Of a stretch of 64,000 bases of DNA, positions 50,119-59,445 are shown in pieces. Position 1 is the first letter of the stretch. Every line of letters begins with the position of its first letter. The notes under the pieces are model-generated. The model saw only the letters and a list, made by a program, of their open reading frames with translations, was not told the origin of the DNA and searched no databases. Position numbers and translations under genes: made by a program. The DNA is from an uncultured Prevotellaceae bacterium (GTDB lineage Bacteria; Bacteroidota; Bacteroidia; Bacteroidales; Bacteroidaceae): assembly GCA_900315095.1 (NCBI GenBank), contig OMXS01000002.1:124001-188000 (forward strand), written 5' to 3'.

Positions 50119-51807
50119 CTATGCACTACAACAGAACAGCACTATGGTTTGTGCGGTGAATATTCTGAGGAACATGCTCAGCGGGTAGACCGTGGAGTAA
50201 CCCACCGCAGGAGCCTCCTTTGAGCACACGGAGTTGGCGTATGCTAGAGCTGGAGGGTCGGTGTAGAATCCCGCAATCATACCCATTATAGTGAAATAGT
50301 TGAACTTGAAGCGCATTCGTGCTATAGGTCCCACTATTAATATAGGTATAACGGTTATCAAGAAACCGGTGAGCACATAGAGCAAACCGTCGCCTTGCAC
50401 CACGGTATTCCAGAAACCGTCACCCGCCTTTATGCCGACGCTGGCGAGGAACAGCACGAGTCCGATTTCTCGTAGCATCATGTTGGCTGATGTTGTGGTG
50501 TAGGTAACGAGGTGAATTTTATATCCGTAGCGTCCTATAAGTATTGCCATAATCAGCGGACCGCCGGCGATACCAAGTTTCAGGGGCACAGGCATGCCTG
50601 GTATTGCTATTGGAATTGAGCCGAACACTATACCTATTATAATACCAATGAATATAGTGGCGATGTTTGGAGCGTTGAGTCGACGGATGGAATTGCCCAT
50701 CATGTCTGACACGCGGTTGACTGCATCCTCTGGACCTACCACCATCAAGCGGTCGCCCACACGCAGATGGAGCGATGCGCTGGCAAAGATGTCCATTCCC
50801 TGACGTGTAACTCGGGTAACGTTAACGCCGTGAACTCTTGAGAGGTGCAGGCCTCCGAGCGTCTTTCCATTGATGCTTGGACGAGTGACAAGTATTCTCT
50901 TGCTCACCATTGGCTGGTCTTGTTTCTCCCAGTTCACCTTTATCTCGGGTCCTATGAATGCGATAATCGCCTCGGCATCAGCCTCAGAGCACACCACAAG
51001 CAGTTGGTCGCCAAGATGGAAAATGGTGTTTCGGTTAGGTATGCTTACATGCCCGTCGTGCAGTATACGTGAGCAAACGAAGTCGCGGTTAAGGAAATCG
51101 TGCACTTGAAGCAGCGTCTTACCTTCCAAGTAGGCGTTGGACACCTGTATGTGCATCTTGTGCGGCTTCACGTTTGCATTCTCGTTGGCCTGTCGTTCAA
51201 GGTCTTCCTCCTCCTTGTTCAGCTTTATCTTGCACAGATACCTAACGAGAATGGTTGCTCCGATGATGCCAATCACGCCGAGAGGGTAGGCACATGCATA
51301 ACCGCTGGCTATCTGCGGCATGTCGCCATTGCGGAAGACATTGCTCATAGCCTCGTTGGCGGCACCAAGACCTGGTGTGTTTGTGACGGCTCCATATAGT
51401 GTTCCCACCATCATTGGCAGGTTGTGTGAGTTGCTGGTGTCGAAAAATATATAGTAGCATGCAAACATCACGGCGATGTTAAGCACGATTCCTGTTGTTG
51501 CCAGAGCGTTGAGCTTCACTCCCGCAGCCCCAAAACTCTCAAAGAATCCAGGTCCCACCTGCATACCAATCATGAAGACAAAGAGCACAAGACCGAAATC
51601 CTGAATGAATGTTAGCACGTTGGTGGGGGCGGTGAATCCAATATGTCCGGCAAGGATTCCTGCAAAAAGCACGAATGTGACACCAAGAGAGATGCCGCCA
51701 ATCTTTATCTTTCCGAGCAAGACTCCAACAGCAATGACAATAGAGTAGAGCAACACGATGTGTGCTACCGAATCAGTTTTGGTAAATAATTCTATCAACC
51801 AGTCCAT
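50119..51807 (-). CDS. YidE/YbjL-type putative transporter (aspartate-alanine exchanger family) with two RCK_C domains
   Basis: 562 aa inner-membrane protein. Seen: five N-terminal helices (residues about 12-185, with [17 protein letters not shown]), two central TrkA-C/RCK_C domains at about 215-290 and 300-375 ([47 protein letters not shown]), and five C-terminal helices with [29 protein letters not shown] near 450-478, the family hallmark. Members exchange dicarboxylates or amino acids (AspT). Lying directly upstream of the decarboxylase genes and opposite mutA, it may carry succinate or a related acid; this is inference. -7 promoter element TACCTTTG at 51837-51830. Confidence 0.88.
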   Translation of the reverse strand: MDWLIELFTKTDSVAHIVLLYSIVIAVGVLLGKIKIGGISLGVTFVLFAGILAGHIGFTAPTNVLTFIQDFGLVLFVFMIGMQVGPGFFESFGAAGVKLNALATTGIVLNIAVMFACYYIFFDTSNSHNLPMMVGTLYGAVTNTPGLGAANEAMSNVFRNGDMPQIASGYACAYPLGVIGIIGATILVRYLCKIKLNKEEEDLERQANENANVKPHKMHIQVSNAYLEGKTLLQVHDFLNRDFVCSRILHDGHVSIPNRNTIFHLGDQLLVVCSEADAEAIIAFIGPEIKVNWEKQDQPMVSKRILVTRPSINGKTLGGLHLSRVHGVNVTRVTRQGMDIFASASLHLRVGDRLMVVGPEDAVNRVSDMMGNSIRRLNAPNIATIFIGIIIGIVFGSIPIAIPGMPVPLKLGIAGGPLIMAILIGRYGYKIHLVTYTTTSANMMLREIGLVLFLASVGIKAGDGFWNTVVQGDGLLYVLTGFLITVIPILIVGPIARMRFKFNYFTIMGMIAGFYTDPPALAYANSVCSKEAPAVGYSTVYPLSMFLRIFTAQTIVLFCCSA

Positions 51808-51829
51808 AAATGATTATGAAAATTTGGTG

Positions 51830-51837
51830 CAAAGGTA
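51830..51837 (-). promoter_or_regulatory. -7 promoter element of the yidE-like/decarboxylase operon
   Basis: TACCTTTG on the minus strand, 23 bp before the ATG at 51807; no clear -33 element at the standard spacing. Confidence 0.5.
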
Positions 51838-51982
51838 CTAATAAAGTTGCTCAAAAGATAATTTTTGTGCAAATATTTTTGATTGTCTAATCGCTAAAAA
51901 CGTGTTTTTTATATTTCTTCACATAAAGCGTTTTGAAACGAAGACGAAACATCCATTTGTATTGTGATGCTCTTCTGTCTCC

Positions 51983-52095
51983 CAATGGTATATGTTTGGC
52001 ATTGCGAAAGGGCACCTTTGACAACGCCAAAAGGCACCTTTGACACCTCGAAAGAGCATCTCTGAGGGTGCGAAAGGTCATCTTTCGCTTTTCTT
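51983..52095. repeat. 22-bp-period intergenic array, array 4
   Basis: AAAG cores start at 52007, 52030, 52051 and 52073 (spacings 23, 21, 22), preceded by a related AATGGTATATG unit near 51984. Units read AAAGGGCACCTTTGACA, AAAGGCACCTTTGACA, AAAGAGCATCTCTGA and AAAGGTCATCTTTCG. The array sits in the 426-bp divergent region between the yidE-like gene and mutA, upstream of both promoters. The rest of that region (51838-51980) shows nothing else. Confidence 0.85.
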
Positions 52096-52161
52096 CTTGC
52101 TATAAAACGGCTTATAAGAATTATTTTTCCATTTTCTTGCGGTATATCGGGAAAAAAATAC

Positions 52162-52169
52162 TACCTTTG
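52162..52169 (+). promoter_or_regulatory. -7 promoter element of mutA-mutB
   Basis: TACCTTTG, 64 bp before the mutA ATG. A TTG at 52137-52139 gives a 22-nt spacing, slightly long. No cobalamin riboswitch motif is visible in the 64-nt leader. Confidence 0.5.
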
Positions 52170-52233
52170 CATCGAATAAGAATAATTATAAGAACAATTA
52201 TTTATTTTAAACTTATATTTTAATACAAACACT

Positions 52234-54096
52234 ATGTCAAACATTAAGGAAAAGCTCTTTACCGAGTTTGAAGTGCCTACCACTCAACAGTGGCTCGACA
52301 AGATTGAGGTCGATCTGAAGGGTGCTGACTTTAACAAACGACTGGTATGGAGAACTAATGAAGGTTTCAATGTGCAGCCTTTCTATCGCCGCGAGGACGT
52401 GCTGAAGATGAAAACACCCGACGCATTGCCCGGAGAATTCCCCTTTGTACGCGGTAACAAGAAGAAAGACAATGCATGGTATGTGCGCCAAAACATTCTT
52501 GTAACAGATGCAAAGGAGGCAAATGCAAAGGCGCTTGACATCCTTAACAAGGGTGTCGACTCGCTGGGATTCAAGATTCCACGCGACCTTGTGAGTGCAG
52601 ATTTTATCGAGGCATTGCTCAAGGACATTCGTTGCGACATCGTTGAAGTGAACTTCAAGACTTGTCCTTGCCGTTCTTTAGAGTTGGCAAAGATTCTTGT
52701 TGAATACTTCGAGAAGCAGGGTTATGACAAGAACTTTATTGTTGGTTCCATCGGTTGGGACCCAATTAAGAAGATGGTAATGAAGGGCAAGGACGCCACT
52801 TCAATCCTTGAGATTGCCCCGAAACTTGTTGAAGTGTTCAAGGATTATCCTCATTTCCGTTGCATCTCAGTAAGTACGGTTGCTCTGAACAACGCCGGAG
52901 CATATATCGTTCAGGAGTTGGGATACGCTCTCGCATGGGGTAATGAGTATCTGCAGCAGCTCGTTGACGCTGGCGTTGACGTTGATCTCGCAGCCTCAAA
53001 GATTAAGTTCAACATGGGAGTGAGCGAAAACTACTTCATGGAACTTGCCAAGTTCCGTGCTGCCCGCATGCTTTGGGCGCAGATAGTGAAGCAGTATGAG
53101 CCTAAGAATGATTACTCTTGCATGATGTGCGTAAATGCCATTACATCAAAGTATAACCAAACTTTGTTCGACAGTTACGTAAACATGCTCCGCTCTCAGA
53201 CAGAAGCCATGAGTGCAGCTCTTGGAGGTGTTCATTCAATGGTTGTCACTCCGTTCGATGCTCCGTATGAGAAGCCAACCGATTTCTCTGAGCGTATCGC
53301 CCGCAATCAGCAGCTCCTTATTAAAGAGGAGAGTCATTTCGACAAGGTGGTTGACCCAGGTGCTGGTTCATATTACATCGAGCACCTCACCGACTCACTT
53401 GCAGTTGAAGGCTGGAAGATATTCCTCAAGGTTGAGGAAGAAGGTGGATTCCTCGCTGCTGTCAAAGCTGGAACTATCCAGGATGACATCAATGCAACCA
53501 ACGTTAAGCGTCACGGAGACGCTGCCAAGCGCAAGGAGTTCCTGCTCGGAACCAACCAGTTCCCTAACTTCACAGAGAAGAGCGAAGGTAAGAGGGCAGC
53601 ATCTAAGAAGTGCTGTTGTGCAAAAGATGGTGAGGAACCATGCGAGCCAGCCTTCAAGACAATAGAAAGCACACGTCTTTCTGCCGATTTCGAGGATCTC
53701 CGCATCCATACAGAGGAGACACGAGTGCCTGTTGCATTCATGCTTACTATTGGTAATCTCGCTATGCGTCAGGCTCGTGCGCAGTTCTCTTGTAACTTCT
53801 TAGCCACCGCAGGCTATAAGGTTATTGACAACTTGGGTTTCAAGACGGTCGAGGAAGGTGTTGATGCTGCACTTAAGGCAGGCGCCGACATCGTCGTTCT
53901 TTGTTCTTCTGATGATGAGTATGCAGAATATGCAATACCTGCATTCAAGTATCTTGACGGCCGTGCTATGTTCGTTGTTGCTGGTGCTCCTGCCTGCATG
54001 GAAGACCTGAAGGCAGCAGGCATAGAGAATTTCGTGCATGTTCGTTGCAACGTACTTGAGACTATGAAGGAATATAATGCAAAATTGGGAATCTAA
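52234..54096 (+). CDS. mutA: Methylmalonyl-CoA mutase, small subunit
   Basis: 620 aa non-catalytic partner of MutB. Seen: the TIM-barrel domain (residues about 20-440) with [28 protein letters not shown] near 210-237, [29 protein letters not shown] near 251-279 and [33 protein letters not shown] near 350-382; then a linker; then a C-terminal flavodoxin-like domain (about 500-620) that lacks the DxHxxG cobalamin motif, as usual for this subunit. An unusual Cys-rich insert ([15 protein letters not shown], near residues 457-471) sits in the linker. mutB follows 11 bp downstream. Confidence 0.96.
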   Translation: MSNIKEKLFTEFEVPTTQQWLDKIEVDLKGADFNKRLVWRTNEGFNVQPFYRREDVLKMKTPDALPGEFPFVRGNKKKDNAWYVRQNILVTDAKEANAKALDILNKGVDSLGFKIPRDLVSADFIEALLKDIRCDIVEVNFKTCPCRSLELAKILVEYFEKQGYDKNFIVGSIGWDPIKKMVMKGKDATSILEIAPKLVEVFKDYPHFRCISVSTVALNNAGAYIVQELGYALAWGNEYLQQLVDAGVDVDLAASKIKFNMGVSENYFMELAKFRAARMLWAQIVKQYEPKNDYSCMMCVNAITSKYNQTLFDSYVNMLRSQTEAMSAALGGVHSMVVTPFDAPYEKPTDFSERIARNQQLLIKEESHFDKVVDPGAGSYYIEHLTDSLAVEGWKIFLKVEEEGGFLAAVKAGTIQDDINATNVKRHGDAAKRKEFLLGTNQFPNFTEKSEGKRAASKKCCCAKDGEEPCEPAFKTIESTRLSADFEDLRIHTEETRVPVAFMLTIGNLAMRQARAQFSCNFLATAGYKVIDNLGFKTVEEGVDAALKAGADIVVLCSSDDEYAEYAIPAFKYLDGRAMFVVAGAPACMEDLKAAGIENFVHVRCNVLETMKEYNAKLGI

Positions 54097-54107
54097 GTTT
54101 TATCATT

Positions 54108-56270
54108 ATGCGTAAACAATTTAATAATGTAGATATATACGCTGGCATCAAGGCAAAAGATGGTGCACAGTGGATAAAGGACAATAACATCGAGTATAAC
54201 TGGAAGACTCCAGAGCATATAGAAGTTCGTCCTGTATATACTAAGGAAGATCTTGAAGGCATGGAGCATCTGGACTTTACCGCTGGTATTCCTCCTTTCC
54301 TTCGTGGTCCTTATTCAATGATGTATCCTTTCCGTCCGTGGACAATCCGTCAGTATGCCGGATTCTCAACGGCTGAGGAGTCAAATGCGTTCTATCGCCG
54401 TAACCTCGCCAGCGGTCAGAAAGGTCTGTCAGTTGCTTTCGACCTTCCTACTCACCGCGGTTATGACCCAGACAACGCTCGTGTTGTTGGTGATGTGGGT
54501 AAGGCAGGTGTGAGCATCTGTAACGAGGAGAACATGAAGGTGCTCTTCTCAGGCATTCCTCTCAACAAGATGTCTGTGTCAATGACGATGAACGGTGCCG
54601 TGCTTCCTATTCTCGCATTCTATATTGTGGCAGGTTTGGAGCAGGGCGCGAAGCTCGAGGAGATGGCTGGAACTATCCAGAACGATATTCTGAAGGAGTT
54701 CATGGTGCGTAACACATATATTTACCCGCCAGCATTCTCAATGAAGATTATCGCCGACATCTTTGAGTATACATCGCAGAACATGCCTAAGTTCAACTCG
54801 ATTTCTATCTCTGGTTACCACATGCAGGAAGCAGGTGCAACAGCAGACATCGAGCTTGCATACACACTTGCTGACGGTATGGACTATCTGCGTACTGGTG
54901 TAAATGCCGGAATCCCTGTTGATAAGTTCGCGCCTCGCCTCAGTTTCTTCTGGGCTATCGGTATGAACCACTTCATGGAGATTGCAAAGATGCGTGCCGG
55001 TCGTCTGCTTTGGGCAAAGATTGTGAAGAGTTTCGGCGCAAAAGATCCTAAGTCTATGGCTCTGCGTACTCACTCCCAGACATCTGGTTGGTCACTTACA
55101 GAGCAAGATCCGTTCAACAACGTGGGCCGTACATGTATCGAGGCTATGGCTGCTGTGCTTGGTCATACCCAGTCACTCCATACTAACGCCCTCGACGAGG
55201 CAATCGCTCTGCCTACCGACTTCTCTGCTCGTATCGCGCGTAACACGCAGATTTATATCCAGAACGAGACCAAGGTGTGCAAGCAAATCGACCCGTGGGC
55301 AGGTTCATATTATGTGGAGACCCTGACCAATGAGCTTGTTCACAAAGCATGGGAGCATATCCAGGAGATTGAGAAACTTGGCGGTATGGCTAAGGCTATC
55401 GAGACAGGTGTGCCTAAGATGCGCATCGAGGAGGCTGCTGCCCGTACTCAGGCACGCATCGACTCTGGCGTTCAGACCATCGTTGGAACTAACAAGTATC
55501 GTCTTGAGCATGAAGATCCAATCGACATTCTTGAGGTTGACAACACCGCAGTACGCAAGCAGCAGGAAGAAAGTCTTGCACAGGTGCGCTCAACTCGCGA
55601 CGAGGCAGCATGCAAGGCGGCTCTGAAGGAAATCACAGAGTGTGTTCGCGACTTCGCAGAAGGCCGCAAGAGCGAGAACAACTTGCTTGCTCTGGCAGTC
55701 AAGGCAGCACAGTTGCGTTGTACGCTTGGTGAGATAAGTGATGCTTGCGAGGAAATCGTAGGCCGTTATAAAGCTGTAATTAGAACAATTTCTGGCGTGT
55801 ATAGTAGTGAAAGTAAGAACGACTCCGACTTTGAGAAAGCCTGTGAGTTGACAGACGAGTTTGCTAAGAGAGAAGGTCGCCGCCCACGTATCTTTGTTGC
55901 AAAGATGGGTCAGGACGGTCACGACCGTGGTGCTAAGGTTGTAGCAACAGGTTATGCTGACTGTGGTTTCGACGTAGACATGGGCCCATTGTTCCAGACT
56001 CCAGCCGAGGCTGCACGTGAGGCTGTGGAGAACGACGTACATATCGTAGGCGCTTCTTCATTGGCTGCAGGTCATAAGACCCTTATCCCGCAGCTCATTG
56101 AGGAACTCCATAAGCTCGGACGCGATGACATCATGGTGATTGCCGGCGGTGTTATCCCAGCTCAGGACTATGACTTCCTCTACAAGGCAGGCGTTGCAGC
56201 AATCTTCGGTCCTGGTACCTCGGTTGCAAAGGCAGCTTGCGAGATGATGAACCTGTTACTTGAGAAATAA
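54108..56270 (+). CDS. mutB: Methylmalonyl-CoA mutase, large catalytic subunit
   Basis: Adenosylcobalamin enzyme interconverting succinyl-CoA and (R)-methylmalonyl-CoA. 720 aa. Seen: substrate-channel segment [48 protein letters not shown] split over about residues 71-125, [13 protein letters not shown] near 160-172, [23 protein letters not shown] near 227-250, [23 protein letters not shown] near 321-345, and the C-terminal B12-binding domain with [13 protein letters not shown] near 603-615 (cobalamin His) and [17 protein letters not shown] near 650-666. Forms a heterodimer with MutA. It feeds the Na+-pumping decarboxylase encoded on the other side of the divergent promoter region. Confidence 0.97.
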   Translation: MRKQFNNVDIYAGIKAKDGAQWIKDNNIEYNWKTPEHIEVRPVYTKEDLEGMEHLDFTAGIPPFLRGPYSMMYPFRPWTIRQYAGFSTAEESNAFYRRNLASGQKGLSVAFDLPTHRGYDPDNARVVGDVGKAGVSICNEENMKVLFSGIPLNKMSVSMTMNGAVLPILAFYIVAGLEQGAKLEEMAGTIQNDILKEFMVRNTYIYPPAFSMKIIADIFEYTSQNMPKFNSISISGYHMQEAGATADIELAYTLADGMDYLRTGVNAGIPVDKFAPRLSFFWAIGMNHFMEIAKMRAGRLLWAKIVKSFGAKDPKSMALRTHSQTSGWSLTEQDPFNNVGRTCIEAMAAVLGHTQSLHTNALDEAIALPTDFSARIARNTQIYIQNETKVCKQIDPWAGSYYVETLTNELVHKAWEHIQEIEKLGGMAKAIETGVPKMRIEEAAARTQARIDSGVQTIVGTNKYRLEHEDPIDILEVDNTAVRKQQEESLAQVRSTRDEAACKAALKEITECVRDFAEGRKSENNLLALAVKAAQLRCTLGEISDACEEIVGRYKAVIRTISGVYSSESKNDSDFEKACELTDEFAKREGRRPRIFVAKMGQDGHDRGAKVVATGYADCGFDVDMGPLFQTPAEAAREAVENDVHIVGASSLAAGHKTLIPQLIEELHKLGRDDIMVIAGGVIPAQDYDFLYKAGVAAIFGPGTSVAKAACEMMNLLLEK

Positions 56271-56297
56271 TCAAAAGTAAGCAGACATTTCATAAAA

Positions 56298-56330
56298 GAA
56301 GGACATTGGAGTCGTTTCCAATGCCCTTTT
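56298..56330 (+). terminator. Terminator of mutB
   Basis: AAGG-x-CATTGGA pairs with TCCAATG-x-CCTT (56299-56327 region, one mismatch) around a GTCGTT loop, followed by TTTTTC, 30 bp after the mutB stop. Confidence 0.85.
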
Positions 56331-56403
56331 TCATTGTATTAAGCACCAATTATGAGTGCCCCCAATGTCCTGTTATAGTACCACTTGTATCTGTATGGTT
56401 TTC

Positions 56404-56560
56404 AGATGTATACAAATGAGGTAACAAAGTTAATAACATAGTCGAACAAAGTTAATAACTTTGTTGAACAATCTTATTAACTTTGTCTCGGCACTTGATA
56501 CCTCTTGCATCCTCACTTGATGCTTCTTGTATCCTCACTTGACACTTCTTGTACTATAAG
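56404..56560. repeat. 22-bp-period intergenic array, array 5 (about seven units)
   Basis: AAAG cores at 56426 and 56448 belong to AACAAAGTTAATAAC units; CTTTG cores at 56459 and 56481 to the inverted form TTATTAACTTTG; CTTG cores at 56504, 56526 and 56548 belong to CACTTGATACCTCTTG-type units that begin at 56492, 56514 and 56536. All spacings within each class are 22 bp and the classes follow without loss of phase. The array fills much of the 465-bp gap between mutB and pgk; 56561-56680 shows nothing else. Confidence 0.88.
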
Positions 56561-56686
56561 AAGATATTTATTGGTCGGCAAACATCTGAATGGTTGGATA
56601 CATAACATGTCTTTCTCTTCTATACATGATGACTTCTTGCAGATGTTTTTGTGTTTGATTTCATAGTTGCATTTGGTTAAAACAAA

Positions 56687-56719
56687 AATAGCGCAGCCGC
56701 TGTTGCGAACTGCGCTATT
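56687..56719 (-). terminator. Terminator of pgk
   Basis: AATAGCGCAG (56687-56696) pairs perfectly with CTGCGCTATT (56710-56719). On the minus strand it is followed by TTTTTGTTTT, 17 bp after the pgk stop. Confidence 0.9.
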
Positions 56720-56735
56720 ATATAATAAGGTGTTA

Positions 56736-58004
56736 TTAAGCCTCCATAGCAGCCACACCTGGGAGAACTTTGCCCTCGATAGCCTCGAGCAGAGCGCCAC
56801 CACCAGTAGAGATGTAGCTTACTTTGTCAGCAAGACCGAACTTGTTTACACAAGCTACAGAGTCGCCACCGCCGATGAGAGAGAATGCACCCTCAGCAGT
56901 TGCCTCTGCAATAGCCTCACCAATGGCGCGGCTACCTGCTGTGAAGTCGTCGCACTCGAACACACCTGCAGGACCATTCCACAGAATTGTCTTTGCACCC
57001 TTGATTGCCTCAGCAAATGCCTTCTGGCTCTCAACGCCTGCATCAACGCCCTCGAATCCTTCTGGAACCTTGTTTGCAGGGCATGTGATGATTTCAGAAC
57101 CTGGCTTAACAGTCATTGTTCCGAAGTCGAGACCGTTGGTAGCGGTACAGTCAGAACCAAGAACGAGTTGCACGCCGTTCTTCTTTGCCAGTTCCTCAAC
57201 GCCAAGAGCAACGTCCAGTTTGTCGAGCTCAACGATTGAGTTACCAATCTCGCCGTTGTGAGCCTTAGCGAATGTGTAGGTCATACCACCGCAGAGGATG
57301 AGCTTGTCAACCTTACCGAGCAGGTTCTCGATGATACCTATCTTAGAAGATACCTTCGAACCACCCATGATTGCTACGAACGGGCGCTTGATGTTGCCAA
57401 GAACTGCATCAACAGCCTTAACCTCTTTCTCCATCAGATAGCCCAGCATGCGGCTGTCCTTGTCGAAGAATTCATCGATAACAGCTGTAGAAGCGTGCTT
57501 GCGGTGAGCTGTTCCGAATGCGTCCATAACATAAGCGTCAGCATAAGAAGCAAGTTTCTTAGCGAACTCCTTCTGTGAAACCTTCATTGCCTTCTTAGCC
57601 TCGTCATACTCAGGAGTGCCCTTTTCAACGCCTACTGGCTTGCCCTCTTCCTCTGGATAGTAGCGGAGGTTCTCAAGAAGCAGAGCCTCGCCCATCTTCA
57701 GCGCTGCAGCCTCCTCAGATGCATTGGCACAGTCAGCAGCGAACTTAACGTCAACGCCCAGAGCCTTGCTTACTGCAGGAACGATCTGCTTCAGCGAAAG
57801 CTTAGGATTAACTTTGCCCTTTGGCTTGCCCATGTGTGACATCATGATAACGGCACCGCCGTCAGCGAGAATCTTCTTCAATGTGGGAAGAGCGCCGCGG
57901 ATACGGGTGTCGTCAGTTACATTACCATTTTCATCGAGTGGAACGTTGAAGTCCACGCGTACAATTGCCTTCTTACCGGCAAAGTTAAATTGATCGATTG
58001 TCAT
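56736..58004 (-). CDS. pgk: Phosphoglycerate kinase
   Basis: Glycolytic enzyme making ATP and 3-phosphoglycerate from 1,3-bisphosphoglycerate. 422 aa. Seen: substrate-binding [29 protein letters not shown] near residues 13-42, [10 protein letters not shown] near 55-64, [14 protein letters not shown] near 107-120, [12 protein letters not shown] near 162-173, [17 protein letters not shown] near 213-230, and the nucleotide site [18 protein letters not shown] near 343-362 with [13 protein letters not shown] near 385-397. A short insertion near residue 120-135 ([18 protein letters not shown]) is common in Bacteroidetes. Monocistronic, between its own terminator and a TACTTTTG element at 58059-58052. 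Confidence 0.97.
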   Translation of the reverse strand: MTIDQFNFAGKKAIVRVDFNVPLDENGNVTDDTRIRGALPTLKKILADGGAVIMMSHMGKPKGKVNPKLSLKQIVPAVSKALGVDVKFAADCANASEEAAALKMGEALLLENLRYYPEEEGKPVGVEKGTPEYDEAKKAMKVSQKEFAKKLASYADAYVMDAFGTAHRKHASTAVIDEFFDKDSRMLGYLMEKEVKAVDAVLGNIKRPFVAIMGGSKVSSKIGIIENLLGKVDKLILCGGMTYTFAKAHNGEIGNSIVELDKLDVALGVEELAKKNGVQLVLGSDCTATNGLDFGTMTVKPGSEIITCPANKVPEGFEGVDAGVESQKAFAEAIKGAKTILWNGPAGVFECDDFTAGSRAIGEAIAEATAEGAFSLIGGGDSVACVNKFGLADKVSYISTGGGALLEAIEGKVLPGVAAMEA

Positions 58005-58051
58005 AGTGCTTAATTTATTTATGATTGTTGTAAGAATCTCTTTACCAACTG

Positions 58052-58059
58052 CAAAAGTA
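58052..58059 (-). promoter_or_regulatory. -7 promoter element of pgk
   Basis: TACTTTTG on the minus strand, 48 bp before the pgk ATG; -33 region not clear. Confidence 0.45.
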
Positions 58060-58189
58060 CATAAATAAATTGAAAATACTTGATATAGAAATGATTATTT
58101 TTATCTTTTTTGCAATTGAAGCAATGATATGCAATATGAGCATGACAAAACTAATGGTGAAATAATTATGTTTTCTCGCCGAAAAAGCA

Positions 58190-58197
58190 TAACTTTG
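58190..58197 (+). promoter_or_regulatory. -7 promoter element of queC
   Basis: TAACTTTG, 20 bp before the queC ATG, leaving a leader of about 14 nt that is almost all A. There is no room for a preQ1 riboswitch downstream of this start. Confidence 0.55.
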
Positions 58198-58217
58198 CAG
58201 ACAGAAAAAAAAAACAG

Positions 58218-58868
58218 ATGAAAGACAGCATAATAATTGTGAGCGGAGGCATGGACAGCGTCACTCTGCTTTATGATTTCAAGGACCGCATAGCGCTTGG
58301 AATCTCGTTCGACTATGGCAGCAATCATAACGCGAAGGAGATTCCCTTTGCACGCTGGCATTGTGAGCAACTGGGCATAGAACATATCACTATCGACCTC
58401 GCTTTTATGCCTCAGTATTTCAAGAGTTCGTTACTTGAGGGCGCAGACGCCATCCCCGAAGGTCATTATGCTGACGAGAACATGAAGTCAACGGTTGTTC
58501 CATTCCGTAACGGCATCATGCTTTCCATCGCGGCGGGCATCGCCGAGAGCCGCGGCCTGAAGTATGTGATGATGGCAAATCACGGTGGCGACCATACCAT
58601 CTATCCCGACTGTCGCGCAGAGTTCGTTGAGGCGATGAGCGAGGCGACGAAGGCAGGCACTTTCCCAGGTATCGAAATACTTGCTCCTTACACAAACATC
58701 ACTAAGGCAGACATCGCCCGTAAGGGTAAGGAACTGGGCATCGACTACTCCAAGACGTGGAGTTGCTATAAGGGAGAAGATGTTCATTGCGGCAAGTGCG
58801 GCACCTGTGTGGAACGCAAGGAAGCACTCCGCGATGCCGGAATAGAAGACACTACCATTTACGAATAA
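58218..58868 (+). CDS. queC: 7-cyano-7-deazaguanine synthase
   Basis: Converts 7-carboxy-7-deazaguanine to preQ0 with ATP and ammonia, for queuosine synthesis. 216 aa. Seen: the PP-loop IIVSGGMDSVTLLYDF at residues 6-21, the FDYGSNHNAKEIPFA segment near 33-48, VPFRNGIMLSIAAGIAESRG near 94-113, and the zinc site WSCYKGEDVHCGKCGTC near 181-197 with four Cys. It has an Asn-His variation in the usual YGQRH segment. No other que gene is nearby. Its last 17 bp overlap the end of the convergent YiiX-like gene. Confidence 0.95.
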   Translation: MKDSIIIVSGGMDSVTLLYDFKDRIALGISFDYGSNHNAKEIPFARWHCEQLGIEHITIDLAFMPQYFKSSLLEGADAIPEGHYADENMKSTVVPFRNGIMLSIAAGIAESRGLKYVMMANHGGDHTIYPDCRAEFVEAMSEATKAGTFPGIEILAPYTNITKADIARKGKELGIDYSKTWSCYKGEDVHCGKCGTCVERKEALRDAGIEDTTIYE

Positions 58869-59442
58869 TCCTAACACACTCACGACGGGACAACTCTCCG
58901 GGGTTGCTTCCTGGCCATCCTTCGGGAACCTCCATGCCTCTTTGCTTGTAAAAGTCAATCCAGAATGGCGTGATGGTTCCCGAAGCGTCGTGAAAGGACA
59001 TCGGGATAGGCGTGAAAATTAGCGTTGAGTCAGGCTTCACAAAACTCTTCTGTACCAATTCCGAGCAATACATGGCGCGATCGTCGGGCATGAAGAGCGT
59101 GTCGTATGGCAGTCCTTTATACTTCAACGCATTCTCTATCGACTGCTTAACGTCAGCATTATCCACGCGTCCGATAATCACTCTTCTGCCGTTATTGCTG
59201 ATGAAGGAGTCTATTGGCGTAATGCACACGCCTCGACTCTTGGTCGCTTCTATTACATTTTTATTATAGAAGATGCCCACATGTTCAATCTTCATTCCGT
59301 CAATGCCTTGAGTCACGTCGGTTATTGCATTGTCCTCGTCGGCTATGCAGAAAAGAAGGTCGCCGTCGGCAACAACATCTGCCTGTCTGCAAGACATGAG
59401 CATTGCAGACAGACAGATAATTGCGATTAGATAAATCCTCAT
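58852..59442 (-). CDS. YiiX/YebB-like permuted papain-fold (C92-type) lipoprotein
   Basis: 196 aa. The lipoprotein signal MRIYLIAIICLSAMLMSC puts the lipidation Cys at residue 18. The mature part matches the permuted NlpC/P60-type fold: GDLLFCIADEDNAIT near 27-41, IEHVGIFYNKNVIEATKSRGVCITPIDSF near 53-81 (catalytic His), and AMYCSELVQKSF near 124-135 (catalytic Cys). Relatives are amidases or thioesterases of cell-wall or lipid substrates; the actual substrate is unknown. It starts 3 bp after the TonB receptor gene, so the two are one operon, and overlaps queC tail to tail by 17 bp. Confidence 0.85.
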   Translation of the reverse strand: MRIYLIAIICLSAMLMSCRQADVVADGDLLFCIADEDNAITDVTQGIDGMKIEHVGIFYNKNVIEATKSRGVCITPIDSFISNNGRRVIIGRVDNADVKQSIENALKYKGLPYDTLFMPDDRAMYCSELVQKSFVKPDSTLIFTPIPMSFHDASGTITPFWIDFYKQRGMEVPEGWPGSNPGELSRRECVRIIRKW

Positions 59443-59445
59443 TAT

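Noticed and set aside
52170-52233. Cobalamin riboswitch upstream of mutA
   Set aside because: The leader is 64 nt, AT-rich and lacks the conserved B12-box.
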